Positions 20,984 through 32,612 of a stretch of 48,102 nt of DNA are shown here, piece after piece. The stretch is taken from positions 106,802 to 154,903 of the forward strand of contig VCMS01000342.1 in the NCBI GenBank assembly GCA_022539475.1, read 5' to 3'. The stretch's first letter is position 1; each line of letters begins with the position of its first letter. This DNA comes from Gracilaria domingensis (Eukaryota; Rhodophyta; Florideophyceae; Gracilariales; Gracilariaceae). The notes beneath the pieces are model-generated. The model ran no database searches. It worked only from the letters and a program-made list of their open reading frames with translations, and had not been told where the DNA came from. A program made the position numbers and the translations under genes.

Positions 20984-21180
20984 TATGGAGCACGACGGCA
21001 GCTAAATCAACAAGGAACACAGATGATTGGCACAATAGCTCTGGCTCCGTCCGGAGAGAGAGCAGGCCTTGCCTTTACTCGTAGATAGTTAACGCGCAGT
21101 GAAACGAAAGGCAAACCACCTCTCGTTCCAATTATTTGCCAGTCTTCATCGGACCTTGCGCAGATCTGTTATACTCAACA
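20984..21180 (-). repeat. 3' LTR of short-LTR gypsy derivative
   Basis: About 197 bp, a direct repeat of 22415-23029 apart from the MITE there. On the minus strand it runs from TGTTGAGTATAACAG to a degraded form of GTGCTCAACA, so the ends are inverted TGTTGAG/CTCAACA. It is the empty site that defines the MITE insertion in the other LTR. Confidence 0.75.
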
Positions 21181-21229
21181 CTGCCCCATGAAGTTAGCAG
21201 AGCGTTTAATAACTTCAGTTAGAAAAGTT

Positions 21230-22354
21230 TCAGATATGTTTTGCTTCTATCTTCAGCTTGCGATCTCCATTGGTACGTACAAAGTCTTTTAACAGTCCAG
21301 GTAAATCTTCTACAACTGTAGCAAGTTTCTGCCAGGTCTGCTCTACTCGGTCAGGCCGTCACAGCCATTCTACCAGAATTTGAATGTCGCTTTCCTTTCT
21401 ACGTATTTCTTCTAAAGATTTTGCACTCTGGTACGTTGTTTTAGAGTGTTCTGCATACGCTAGAAGCTGAGGATCGACGAACTGGTTATCCAGTGCTGCT
21501 CGGTAGAAAAGCATTCTTCTTGCGTGCACAATTCCCTTCTTGCCTTTGATTAAATCTTTGACTTCGTACACCCAGTCTGATCTTGTCCCCATGACTTGAC
21601 GTGGACTTCGCCACTTAAATTCGAGCTTGTTACCATACTTCTGCGCCTTCCGGGCTAAAACAAAGTCGCCAACTTCGACGTTGGTAGACAGATCATTTGT
21701 TCGCGCATTATGTAGCTCAATTGCCCTTTTCCTTCGTGCCGTCACTCTCTCGAGCACGTCGCGATGGATGCCATCCAAGGCATCTTGAGTGCGATCAATA
21801 TCGACCAACTGGTGCGCTCTTACTTCTGACATCGTCGGAATAGTTATATACCTCTCCAGCGGTAATGCTTTCAGAAGAGGCCTGGATGGTTTGTGTCCGG
21901 TAAATACCTCTAGTGGTGAGCGATATATTCTTGACTCTCCATCCTGGGGACCTAGACGCTCCAGCGGTGCTTGATTCAAAATGCTTTGAACGCACTACGT
22001 TACTGCAGGCCAGTCCTTCGTGGACAGTCTAAACTCGTGAATCACAGCTCCACACGCTCTTATTACCTCTCGGCATACCCGCTCGACGGATCTGTTAGCC
22101 CAAGGCGCATGCGCTGTAGTGAAGTGATGATTAGCTTTCAGCTCTTCCGCAAAAGCTGTCATCAACGTATTCTTGAAATGTGTTCCTTGATCAGACACCA
22201 TCCATTCCATGGTACCGAACGTGGCGATCCATGTCGCAATTGCTTCGGCTGCAGCCTCGCTCGTGGCGCTGGAAAATGGCCACAGCCAGGTAAAAGAGTT
22301 TAGATCGTCCCTGAGGATGAGAATGTATTTTTCCACTCCGACGCTCTCTCCCAT
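21230..22354 (-). pseudogene. Integrase core plus chromodomain fragment of gypsy pol
   Basis: The frame includes the first integrase Asp (ILILRDDLNSFTWLWPF), the second in WMVSDQGTHFKN and the Glu in WANRSVERVCREV. After TAG 21995 it continues with LNQAPLERLG, the GDFVLARKAQKYG segment and SDWVYEVKDLI. After TGA 21359 the chromodomain continues past ILVEWL (TWQKLATVVEDLPGLL) to 21230. Both stops lie in an otherwise continuous frame. The N-terminal part of pol has been deleted. By family comparison the TAG replaces a Glu position and the TGA a Gly position, so these two are not simple C-to-T changes. Confidence 0.75.
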
Positions 22355-22414
22355 AAACAGAAAATCAAAATGAACAACCTCGTTGGAGCCATTGTGCCAA
22401 GTATCAATTTAAAT

Positions 22415-23029
22415 TGTTGAGCACTACGGCAGCTAGATCAACAAGGAACACAGATGATCGGCGCAATGGCTCTGGCTCCCTCCGGACCCAGTGGATATCT
22501 GAGATATAGGTCAGATAAAGCTTTGATATAATTCCCGCAGAATGGTGAAGGATTGAATGCAGTTATGATATAGTTCTGGCATAATGTTGTTCTAGGGACC
22601 ATATTTGCATGAGTCTCATGCAAGGTCCTGATATAATATAAATGAAGCTTTCAAGCATTTTTGAACTATTTTTGACACCGAAAAGTTCGAATTATATTAA
22701 GTTTATATCGAACCTGTAGGAAACCGGAACGTCAGGCTATCACAGCTGCACCATATTCATATCACAGAGATACTGAAAACTCTCGAACACGTTCCATAAC
22801 TGAATCTTCTCCGTATCAGTTCTTTGTCATGGCTGTATTGTAGGTACGTCGTAGGGAGGTATCCCATCTATATCAATTCTATATCTCAGATTTCCACTGG
22901 GCGGAGAGAGAGCAGGCCTTTCCCTTACTCGTAGTTAGCTAACGCGCAGTGAAACGAAAGGCGAACGACCTTTCGTTCTAGTTATTTGTCAGCCTTCATC
23001 CGACCTTTGGCAGATCTGTTATACTCTGT
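22415..23029 (-). repeat. 5' LTR of short-LTR gypsy derivative, split by MITE
   Basis: It pairs with 20984-21180: 22415-22486 matches the left part and 22906-23029 the right part. The inner end shows TGTTGAGCAC and the outer end ATACTCTGTA. Confidence 0.75.
22487..22901. mobile_element. 415-bp MITE with 4-bp target duplication CGGA
   Basis: The ends are inverted repeats: CCCAGTGGATATCTGAGATA on the left and the reverse complement of CCCAGTGGAAATCTGAGATA on the right. Their identity runs about 23 bp with one or two mismatches. The element is flanked by CGGA at 22483-22486 and 22902-22905, and the sister LTR at 20984-21180 carries a single uninterrupted CGGA (CCGTCCGGAGAGAG). The interior is AT-rich with no ORF. 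The superfamily was not assigned. Confidence 0.85.
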
Positions 23030-24783
23030 AGTGCAATGCCTGCGAGCATGAGACATCACGAAGATGTTCGGAATCTTCCTTTACTGAGGGCAACCCAGTG
23101 AACAGAGCCTCTCTGGGCTGGCGCGACTAGCCGAGTGTAAGACCGGGGCCAGATCGTCAAGACGCGGCGTTGAGAGTTGAGTTAGGAAGGGTGACTGACA
23201 CGTGAGTGTAGCAGCCTCGAAAGAGGGACGAAACCACAGAGTGGGGAAAGGGAAAGAGAGGGAAAAGAGAAAGAGATAAGAGAGGTACGGCGTATCGCCG
23301 GGGTATTCCCTATACAGGGTCGAACACAAACAACAAAGGTGAAACACCCCCAAAGTTTAGTTCTGCGGGGACGCAGGGTGGATAGCCGCACCGTGACAAC
23401 GGGGAGTCCCTCCGATAAGGAGTTGTGCACCGCCGAAGGCGAGAGAGGTTAGAGCCAAGATCCTTGAAGTAGGATCACCCTGGTTGGAGAGCTTTGCTGG
23501 TGCGGCGGCGGCGACGCCGTCGCACTAAGTAGTGTCCTCATTAAAATTAATAAATAATATTAACTAAACATCCCACTAGTTGTGGCAAACGCCCATGTGT
23601 AGTGGCCAACCTCCCTTCAGCTGCACCGTGTCCCACGTGTCCAAACCATCTCAATGGCAACCGCTAGTTACTACTAGTCATATACTGGTGTGTACCTGGC
23701 AAACCCGTGAACGGGAATTATGACAAAGTCCAGCGAAATTCCTCATAGATGAGCGTTGCACTATACTGGGTGTATATAAAACGTTCCTTTTTAGAGCATA
23801 ATGTCTAGAACCGGTTGTATTTACTAAATGAAAGCAAAAAGGAGACGCTCTAAATTGTTCTTTCAAGCTAGTACCACTACTGCAATCTTTACAGCTAACT
23901 ATTGCTTGGTTTCTCAATTGTAAGGTTTTAGAACTATTCTAAATAATAATACCTTTCATATACTTATAATATTGCCTTTAGATCAGCCAAGTTTAAATAG
24001 TATCAGATTCAAACCGAACTTCTACTGATATCTTCACTTCACGAAAACTATGAGAATTAAAAAGTAGGTATACCCGTCTTTTGTACTATGCTTAGATCTT
24101 CAATCAAACAATAGCTAGAAAGGGAAGAAAATAATTAATAGCACCGCTCTATGCAAATCTCAGTCGTAATAAACGTTTTTTACATCGGCTGGTTTGTAGA
24201 AGTGCTAATTATATATCTTAATCTGTGACAACAAATTAGAAAAAAAAAGTTTTTTAAAACAGTTTACAATCAAGGTTGAAATTAATTATCACCTAAACTT
24301 TTATTAGCAGAAGGCTGCTTTTGTCAAAATTATATCCTTCTCAAACGTTTTTAAAGAAAGCCTTTGTGATAGTTTCAATTTTAGTATCATGGTTGTCAAA
24401 AGGTTTTGTTGGACTTCTTTTCTTTTTCTCAAGCAGGTCTAACAGTACTCACCAATAACCGCTACTGTGAAAAAACAGAAGTTTTAAAATTACATAATGA
24501 TAAGTAGGCCTTAAATCTACGACTACATTTTCAATTATCTTGTGCAAAAATGTCTACATTACGATATAAATTGCTTCATTTGCCCTGCGTAGATTTACTG
24601 AGCCTTATTTCCTACTGCACGCCCAGATCGGGGCCACCAAGAGTTACACCCGGCATCGCGCTGGCCCTATCGTAGGGTTCTGCCACTGTCCCTACCCCTT
24701 TAGGGAGCAGGGTTTCAACACCCTGTCAGTGCTTTTCCGCGACGCGGCTGTTGTTTTCCCGCACGCGGGTTTGCACCGCAAAC
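23030..24783. other. Gene-free stretch; may include element 2 5' LTR
   Basis: 23080-23520 is GC-moderate with a purine-rich run at 23233-23290 and a hairpin-prone GCGGCGGCGACGCCGTCGC at 23511-23526. 23540-24600 is strongly AT-rich without ORFs. 24600-24783 is GC-richer, with paired pieces such as CCGCGACGCGG and CCCGCACGCGGG. Because a primer-binding-site-like sequence starts at 24784, the DNA just before it should be the end of element 2's 5' LTR. No second copy was found on the right. Confidence 0.4.
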
Positions 24784-24945
24784 TGGTCTCTCGACTTAGA
24801 ATTGGCTTCATTTGCCAACCTCTGTTGGAGTTGGTTCGGTTGTTTGGAGCTCAAGTGGTTGGGAATATCCATATGTGCGGTTCTCTCTTTTGCCCGTTTT
24901 CGGAAGTCTGTCTGATTGCCGATTGGTCGACTGTGTCGGTGAACG

Positions 24946-26988
24946 ATGTCGTCCCGTCGCAGGAGTGGCGCGCCACGTGCTGCTTCTGTGCCTGATTCGT
25001 CGGGCTTGCCGGCAAGTCTGCCTCTGTTGCCGAAGGACACGCTCGAGGTTCCAGGTAATGGCGTTCCGAAACAGGCTTCCCGGGGCCTCCGTTCTGATAA
25101 CGAGACCCCACCCACTCGTGGGCCAACTGAAACCGCACCTGCGGCTAATTACGCCGCAGCGGTTGACGTTATGTCGTCGCGGTCTGACGAGTACACCCTC
25201 CCTGAATTAGAGGCTCAGGCTCGCATCCTGCAGAACTCCCAAGTGGGCCTCATCCGGGATATTACGAAAATCTGGCAACGGCTCGGTGAAGCGGGTGTCC
25301 GGGATGTTTCGAGCGACGTCCGTGTTTTACGGTCTGATGTCAACCAGATTATGGAACACCGACAGGTGTCGGATGCCCTGCACGAGCAGGCTTCTGCGCG
25401 ACTGGACCGCCTGGCTACCCGCTGGAGACGGTCGAGCAAATAATCGTATCTGATGCTGTTGCGCCGGGAGCCCCGGTGTCTGAGGGTTCTCAGCATTCGA
25501 GCCGTTCCCGGGATCGTCCGGCAAGGAAGAATGTCAAGGTTGAGTCTGACTCGTCTTCTTTGTCCTGTTCTGATGAGAAAGGCCCTCAACAGGGATCGTC
25601 TACCGACTCTTCGGACGCGGAAGAGCATCCACGCTATCGTGTATCCCGTTCGCGGGCTACTGAGGCCACTTCTGGTGTTGCACGAGGCCGTGCGCAAGGA
25701 CGGAGACCCCTTGGATTGAAAGTATTGAAGCCGACGAAACTACTGTATCGGAAGTCACTGTCCTACGGATATTATCGGCTTGAAGACACGACGCCACAGA
25801 GAACCCCACGTGGGACTGGCAAAGTGCGAAATCATCTCCGACAAATGGAGCTCACGCTAAAGCCCCACAAGTTCTCTGGGGAAAATCCAATTCTTGTCTT
25901 GGATTTTCTTGGCCACATCGTGGCGGAAGCCGATGTACTTCGGATGAGTGAGGCACAGGCCTACATTGCGCTGCCGTACTTTTTGACGGGAGTAGCCGAA
26001 GAACAATTCCATTCGGTCCGTGGGTCGTCTCGTGCCTCCGAAGGAAGAGTTACGTGCTGGCCCGAGGCCGTACAATACCTCTTGAGGTCGTAAGCTACGG
26101 GGAATGGTATACAAGGTGCCATACTCGCGCTGCGAGACACAAAGTAAGGAGCGAACGAGTCGGAAACTGTCTATTCTACCGGCCTTAACAAGGATTTCCA
26201 CCGATGTGGCAACGTGTTCTCAGCTGTTGAGCAATGTACAATGTTTTTGGATGGCCTAGATCGTTCGATCAGGACTCTGGTTGCCCATTACCGGGAAGAT
26301 AAACGCCGGGTTACTTCTCTGGAACTCGTACAGTACGACCAAGCTGAGGGAGATGCAGCCCGAGCACGTGCCGGTGTCAAGACGGGTACACGCCGCCTCC
26401 TTCACGTGGCAGCGCGGGACTCGTCTCTGCCTCTTTCGAGAGGTTTGGTTCAAGAAGATTATGATAGTCTACACTTGGTGCAGGCCGATGGTTCATTGCC
26501 GACTTCGGAATTGCCGTCAACAACGGAGCCGGTTGCTGTCGACGTAGACCTCGCTCTGTACACCGGTCAACACGTTCCATCTTTGCTCATGCCACACGCT
26601 GGTGGATATCGTAACCAACGCCCTCGATGGAGTGACCCGTATCCATTATGACAGGAACGCCGGCCGCCCAATGCGGATCTTCTTCGACATCTCATTTGTC
26701 ATACCTGTTACATACCCGGGAATGTCGCTCCGAATTGCTTGTTGCCCCTCAGAGATATGGCAAAAATCGTGTCTCAGTAGGAGTCGTTGTCGGACGCTGA
26801 ACGAGAACGTGGTCCCGACAAATCGTACCTTAGTGCGGAGGCGGAAACCTAGCCTGAGAAACAGGAAACCCAACCGCCTCAAGGTGGGAACGCAGCCGCA
26901 CTTGTGGAACATTCCGCTGCGCAGACTGGTGGCAAAGCTCAGAAAAACTGAGCATGGGAGCCTCCAGAAATATCTAGGCGGCCCTTGA
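24946..26988 (+). pseudogene. Element 2 gag, broken
   Basis: It begins at ATG 24946 (MSSRRRSGAPRAAS) with a coiled-coil-like segment (LEAQARILQNSQVGLIRDI). A shift near 25430 leads into a second frame. That frame carries an acidic Ser-rich linker, the gag core (LKPHKFSGENPILVLDFLGH) and a CCHC-type knuckle, CHTCYIPGNVAPNC, near 26700-26740. In this knuckle Asn stands where the zinc-binding His should be. In-frame stops are TAA 26091, TAA 26145, TGA 26649, TAG 26778, TAG 26850 and TGA 26949. At least the second (Lys-stop-Gly) and the TAG at 26850 sit in Gln-rich or Gln-compatible contexts. Confidence 0.7.
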
Positions 26989-26989
26989 T

Positions 26990-27769
26990 GTGGGATCTAA
27001 AGCGCTGGAGGCTGAGAAGCCTCGCTCCAGGGTCACAATCCTGATAAGGAAAATGGCTACTTCAGACGTGGGCTCTGAACGCATCGGCGTTTCGCGTCGT
27101 CAATGGATACCTTCTAAGAATAGACGGATTCCGGATCGAGTCTTGGTCATGGCGAAGCGCAATCACAAGATCTTTCCCTACCTCGGTGTTTCTGACCAGT
27201 ATATGGTTCGACAGTTTTCCATACTTGACACGCACGCTGGTACAATTTTCTTGGTTCAGTCTCTGATTCCGCCGCACTTGCGGTCTCGTATGCGCGCACC
27301 ACCACGAATTGACATCGCGGATGCGAACAATAGGCCACTCTCAACTGTGGGAGTAATCGACCTGGTTGTCAAGCTGGGTCGCTGCATCGTGCAGTGGAAG
27401 TTCTTGGTTTTCAAGCAGTTAGCTGCGTCGGTTATCCTCGGATGCGACTTCTGTGACAGCGTTGTCGAGGCAATTTGGCCCCGGAAACGAACCGTTGAGA
27501 TGGAAGACGGCACGACAATACCGATTGTTCGGACACCCCTTCGGCGGGCTTTGAAGAAGCAAGTTCCGCTGCCAGCGGCTCAACAGCCGACAGCTGACCG
27601 ACGCCTGTCTACGAAACTCCGAGTATCTCGGTCTCTCTGCATCCCGCCGAAATCGCAGATGTGGGTCTCTGTTTCATCCAAACAATGTGGCTTACAGACT
27701 GTTCAACCGCTACCCCTGCTCTACGAGACATGCCAGCTGGCCCTTGCGAAGGGAATTGTACTCGCGTAA
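26990..27769 (+). pseudogene. Element 2 aspartic protease region with altered active site
   Basis: The retropepsin segment reads ILDTHAGTIFL: Asp-Thr-His replaces Asp-Thr-Gly. The second half (SVILGCDFCDSVVEAIWP) matches the ILGxxF hallmark of retroviral-type proteases. The downstream Arg-rich stretch and LRVSRSLCIPPKSQMWVSV correspond to the linker in elements 1 and 3. The frame is open for 259 codons but there is no clean start codon, so it presumably followed gag in a polyprotein. Confidence 0.65.
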
Positions 27770-27823
27770 CCCGAGAAGCCTTTTCAGGTTTTTGTTGATA
27801 ACTTCAGCTGTTGCCAACAGCGG

Positions 27824-29341
27824 TTGGTCAAGAACAAAGTTATTGGCTTGATCCTTCCACACCCTGTGGCAATAGTACTTACGCAGGTCTATACTGCCAA
27901 CGTTCTCGGTATCATCGAAGCTGAGGAGGAGGAGGCGGAACGGAACAATTCGGAACCGAATGCTGGACCCACCAGTTCGTCGGGAGACGCTAAGCCGACT
28001 TCATCAGATGCAAATGACCGCCATGAGTCCGAGGAAGCGGTGCCGACCTCGTCGGATGATGAGAAGGGAGCAAATACTGCTGATGCGAAGGATAATACAG
28101 TACGAGAGCCCCAGTCTCTGGACTTCAGTCATGTCCCAGAGACTCACCGCGATAAGCTGCGGCATATGTTACAGGAATTTACGCCCATGTGGGATGGCAC
28201 GCTCGGCAAGATTGGAATAACCAAACACCGGATTGATCCAATGCCGAAGACACGGTCAATCTGGCAGCATCCTTACAGGGCGGGACTGACAGCTAGGCAA
28301 GAGAAGAAAGCTCAAGTTGAGAAAATGCTTCGCGCTGCAGTTATCGATCCGGCTCAGTCACATTGGGCATCGCCGGTGGTGCTCGCGCCCAAAGCTGATG
28401 GGTCTTGGCGATTTTGCATCGAATACCGCAAGTTACACGCGGCCACGCTCAAGGATGTGTATCCTATCCCACGAATGGATGAATGCATCCATTCGTTGGG
28501 CGACGCGAAAGTGTTCACAACCCTAGAATCGAACTGGGGCCATTGGCAAGTTCTTGTGCGAGCTGAAGATCGTGACACGACATCCTTCGTCTCTCATAAA
28601 GGATTATACCGATTCAATCCGATGCCCTTTGGGTTAACGAACGCGCCAGGCACGTTTCAGAGAGCTGTGGATATTTTGCTAGCCTGCTTCAAGTGGAAGA
28701 CGTGCCTGGTGTATCTGGATGACATCATTGTCTACTCCAGAAACCTGGATGAGCACTTGACCAACGTACGGGATGTGATGCGAGTCCTACGCGATGCATA
28801 CATTACGCTCAAGCTCAAGAAGTGTGAGTTTTTCACCAAAACCGTCATGTATCCCAGCCACGGTATACGTCTTGGACGGCTTTAGATAGACGAAGTTCGT
28901 GTGAAATCCCTCAAAGACGCTAAACATCCGCGGATGCAGACTGAACTCCGATACTTTCTCGGCTTGTGTAACGTGTATCACCGCTTCATTCCAAACTTTG
29001 CGGATATTGCGCCACCTTTAAACGAGCTTCTTCGCAAGGGACAGCCAGTACAACTGGAAGCGTTCGACGACCACAAGGCTGCGGCTTTTTCAACGCTCAT
29101 TGACGCGGTGACATCGCCACCTGTTTTATCCCTACCTAAGGCTGGGTTGCCGTATGTCATCGATACGGATGCGAGCGACTACAAAGTTGGCTGCGCACTG
29201 TTCCAGACCACCGAACATGGTGAACGATTGGCAATTGGGTATTGTTCAAGTAGCTTCAAAGTTCACGAGAGGAATTACTCGGTATCCGTGAAAGAATGCT
29301 TGGCAGTAGTCTGGGCACTGCGGACATTGCGCAATTCCTAA
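27824..29341 (+). pseudogene. Element 2 reverse transcriptase and start of RNase H
   Basis: An acidic N-terminal linker (EAEEEEAERNNSEPN) precedes RT. The palm motifs are FCIEYRKLHA, TTLESNWGHWQ (the first catalytic Asp is replaced by Glu), MPFGLTNAPGTFQ and an intact YLDDIIVYSR. TAG 28883 interrupts the frame where element 3 has Gln. It continues with FLGLCNVYHRFIPNFADIA and the RNase H residues IDTDASD and SVKECLAVVW. A frameshift near 29325 ends this frame. Confidence 0.8.
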
Positions 29342-30609
29342 TGGGTACTCGTCTCATTGTTCAAAGCAATTATTCGGCCTTGCGCTGGCTACTATCTATA
29401 TCAGAGCCATCTGGCTGCTTGATGCGGTGGAGACTTCGGTTAGCCGAGTTCGGTTTCGAGATTCGGTACAAGAAAGGACTCCTGAATGCACAGGCTGATG
29501 CGCTTTCCCACTTGGAAACCGCGATTAAAGCCGCGCCAGTCGATGATCTGGAGATACCGTGCTACCTCGCGGGAAACGGCTCAAGCGATTCCGATGAAGA
29601 GCGGGAAGGATGGGACATCTACGATGCTGTTTTACCCGTGTCAGACACGCACCCAGAATCGGGCTCTTTCGTGCCGATCAAGCCAGAGGAACTCATCCGT
29701 GAACAGCACACGGACGGTTTTTGTACGGAGACTCCAGCCCGTTTGAACAGTGGGGCTCGCCTGCCCTTTGTCTCGAAAGACGATGGATTTCTCTTCCTAA
29801 CTGTCGGAAGCACGCCACAGAATGTGGTTCCTCACTAGCTCCTATTTCGAGTGCTACAGTTGTCGCATTATGCGAAATTCGCAGCCCACCCTGGTGGCAG
29901 AAATTTGTACTACCCCTTACGGAAGGACCTCTACTGGCCAGCTATGGGTTTTGACGCGTACGCTACTGTCCGTGGATGTTCTGATTGCGCAGAGAACCGC
30001 GTCAAACTGCGGAAGTATTCCAAACAGTTGGTACTTTTCCCCGCTAGGGCACCACTCGAGTTTGTGGCAATTGACGTACTCGACGAGTTCATACGCACGG
30101 ACCGGGGAGACCGGTTTCTAATAGTTATACCGGACCGCTTTTCTAAGCTGGTGCGGACTGTGCCCCTCAAGACCATTACTGCCAGTGCGGTCGCCCAAGC
30201 TTTCGTTGCACACTGGATTTTTGTCTACGGACCGCGGAATGATCTGTTCTCGGATAATGGACCGCAGTTCACGGCTAAGTTCTTTCAGGACGTCTGCCGC
30301 AACTTGCGAATCCAAAAGTGGTTTACGACAACATATTATCCCCAGAGTAATGGGCAGGTTGAACGATTTAACCGCACTATGCTTAATGCATTGTGGACGT
30401 TTGTTGCCGATCACGCGACGGAATCGGATCAATACACCGATGCGGTGACTTATGCGTACAATGCGCAAGTTCATCGCACTACTCAGATCTCGCCGTTTGA
30501 GCCTCGTTCTATCACGCGTTCCACCTTCGATGGCTATCAGCCAACTTTGGATAAGTTCTCGTCACCCCGTCTACACAGAGACGCCTGGAAGGACTGGCTT
30601 ACGAAATAA
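29296..30609 (+). pseudogene. Element 2 RNase H end and integrase
   Basis: It continues RNase H (LRWLLSISEPSGC), where the catalytic Asp of TDH is replaced in VQSNYSALRW. TAG 29836 lies just before the integrase zinc domain (LSHYAKFAAHPGGRN, GCSDCAENR). The integrase core has Asp in EFVAIDVLDEF, Asp in LFSDNGPQF and Glu in NGQVERFNR, so the DDE triad is complete. The frame ends at TAA 30607 in a region where a shift to the next frame is needed. Confidence 0.8.
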
Positions 30610-30635
30610 TTCCTACAGTTAGGCAGAAAATTGAT

Positions 30636-31478
30636 TAGGCACAGGCCGCGTACAAGCAGAATTTTGACGCCTGAGTGCGCAAACATGTCCCTCAGATCAG
30701 GGAAGGTAGCAATGCCTTCATACGGAAGAAATACTACAACCCCAAGAAGAAGAAGCGTCACAAGCTTTCTCCGATCGCGAACGGCCCTTGCCAGGTTATT
30801 GCTGTGACTGAGACTACAGTGGTCCTTGAGATCACGGGAGAGCACGAGCTCTTTTTGCGGGATCGCGTAACGCCTGCGCCAAAGCCTGTCTCTCAAAAAT
30901 CGCAACCGCCATCTTCGGCCCCTACCGCATCTACTGGGGGAACAGGCGTAGAAACGGAAACGCGTGCTCAACTGTCTGTTCTGCCGCACCCGGACCGCGT
31001 ACTCGCTGATCTGCCGATAAAGCCGGAAGCTGATCCGTCAGTTTCGACTGCCGCTCATGTCCACACGCGGATACCGGCCCCTCCGGGGGTACTCACCACT
31101 GCCTCCGACGCTCCAACTGAAGAGGGCGAGGAGAAGGCAAGTCGCTGAATGTCTTTGTCGCCGTCGTCGACGGAATTGCCTTTGCAGGCATCTGTGTCGC
31201 AAGCACGTCGTAGTGAAAGCACGCGGACGCGTGACATACAGCTGAAGAGTGCGAAGGAAGCGAAAAACGCGCAGTTATCGGGGAAGCCTGAGAAGGAACG
31301 CACCACTTTGGTGGAACACAAAGCCGGAAACCCGGAAGAACCTCAGGGTGTAGCTGCTGCAGAAGCCGCCGCTTCGCCTGCGGATGGTACTGTACTGCGT
31401 CACAGAAGGAAGGGCCGGAGCCTGCCCCAGTTGTGCAGCGTGACACTGGCACGCCGGAAAAGGGTGTGGAAAATGTAG
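30636..31478 (+). pseudogene. Element 2 pol C-terminal region and basic tail
   Basis: After a shift, the post-integrase segment (YKQNFDA, VRKHVPQIREGSNAFIRKK) matches the KADFDSRV...GDYVFLD part of element 3. It carries TAG 30636, TGA 30672 (Arg in elements 1 and 3) and TGA 31146. It ends in a Pro/Ala/Glu-rich tail. A chromodomain was not recognised, unlike elements 1 and 3. Confidence 0.55.
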
Positions 31479-32612
31479 TACAGCCACAAGCCGTGACGAC
31501 GTACTATGCCCTGATAAAGGAACAAATTGCGCAGCACCCAAGCGGGGACGAAGGAGAACTGAACGGACGCTCACAACGGGGCGCGAAAAAGGCGCGCAGC
31601 ACCGGTAGTGACGGTAGGATGACCCTTGTGCGAAACTAGACGATGAAAGAATCGGCTAGGGGGTGCTTGAGGTTTACCACGATGAGCTCTTCCCGGCGGA
31701 AGATGCTTAAGTGCACCTCCCACGGGCACAAGCCACGTGTCGAAAATAATATACTATCTACCTATAAAGGGGGTCCCGAAGGGCGACACGACAACTTTCA
31801 CAACCCTACACGTGTGGTACTCCGAGGTGCACCCTGTGCACACTAACTAAATAAACTAATAATATGCACCCGTGGGGGCGGTGCCTCTCACTGCACTACA
31901 GACTCCCCTTCTTAGGCCTGGCCTCGTCCCGAGGCTGGCCAAACATTCCCATTCCGGGAACGACCACGATTGCAGTCCTCACTGAACACCAATTTGTAGT
32001 CCACCAAGATCCCATTGGTGTGACGATCGTACGCAACGCAACGCGCGAGGGAGCGGCGCACATCGCCCGCAGTGGGAACGTCACCCATGTGGCGAGCAAC
32101 ACGGCGACCCACGTCCTGTCTTCCTTAAAATTCCCGATTGGGTGGCGAATGGGCGCGCGAATACCGCGGCCGTCCAACACGGCGAGGTGCCAGTCATTGG
32201 AGTTCCGGAGCACCTAAGGGATGCGTCCGACCCAGATCAAAGAAGTCCCATTGCGTCGGCCAAGGAACTCAACGAATCTTCCCGACGAGGGCGTTCGTGC
32301 TCGAGGACACCGCCGTCGATTCCTCCATGGGCTGTTGAGACGTGCACGTGTCGCTGGCTTTCCGGTTGGGGCACCACGGCCATTTGCAGCGCGCTCCATA
32401 CTTCGTAGGCCGCCGGAATGCCTATGGGTGAATGTGTCGCCCGATCAACAACCAACACGCCTCAGCGAGCGGAGGTGCTTCCCAATGGGTCGAGGTCACG
32501 GTGCGCGGGTCTGACTCATTAGCGAGTTCGGTTAGATCACGCGTGTCGCCCGCCGGGCGATGGACAAAAATTACGGCGGGCGACAGCGCGCCACGACGTC
32601 GCTAACTCTTAC
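31479..32612. other. Junction between elements 2 and 3; possible 3' LTR of element 3
   Basis: No gene is assigned. 31740-31860 is AT-rich with ACGTG motifs (CCACGTGTCGAAAATAATA, TACACGTGTGG) reminiscent of the element 1 LTR. From about 31775 the CCC-N-GGG signature of element 3 appears (CCCGAAGGG, CCCGTGGGG, CCCGATTGGG, CCCAATGGG). An LTR is expected here, but no matching copy was found beyond 42.7 kb. Confidence 0.3.

Larger units (their letters stand above)
20984..23029 (-). mobile_element. Internally deleted short-LTR Ty3/gypsy element
   Basis: Two ~197-bp LTRs flank only 1.23 kb of internal DNA, which encodes integrase core and chromodomain. Gag, protease, RT and RNase H are missing, and coding sequence begins about 60 bp from the 5' LTR. 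The encoded type differs from elements 1-3 and resembles a group I associate with oomycetes and some algae. Outer target duplications were not visible. Confidence 0.7.
24784..31478 (+). mobile_element. Element 2: decayed Ty3/gypsy retrotransposon internal region
   Basis: The order is primer-site-like TGGTCTCTCGACTTAGAA (24784-24801), gag, protease, RT, RNase H, integrase and a Lys/Pro/Ala-rich tail. Sequence similarity to elements 1 and 3 runs throughout. At least a dozen in-frame stops and about three frameshifts show that it is dead. A 3' LTR was not found. Confidence 0.8.

Noticed and set aside
23081..23530. tRNA or rRNA gene in the GC-moderate stretch
   Set aside because: No cloverleaf, box A/B pair or conserved rRNA segment could be recognised.
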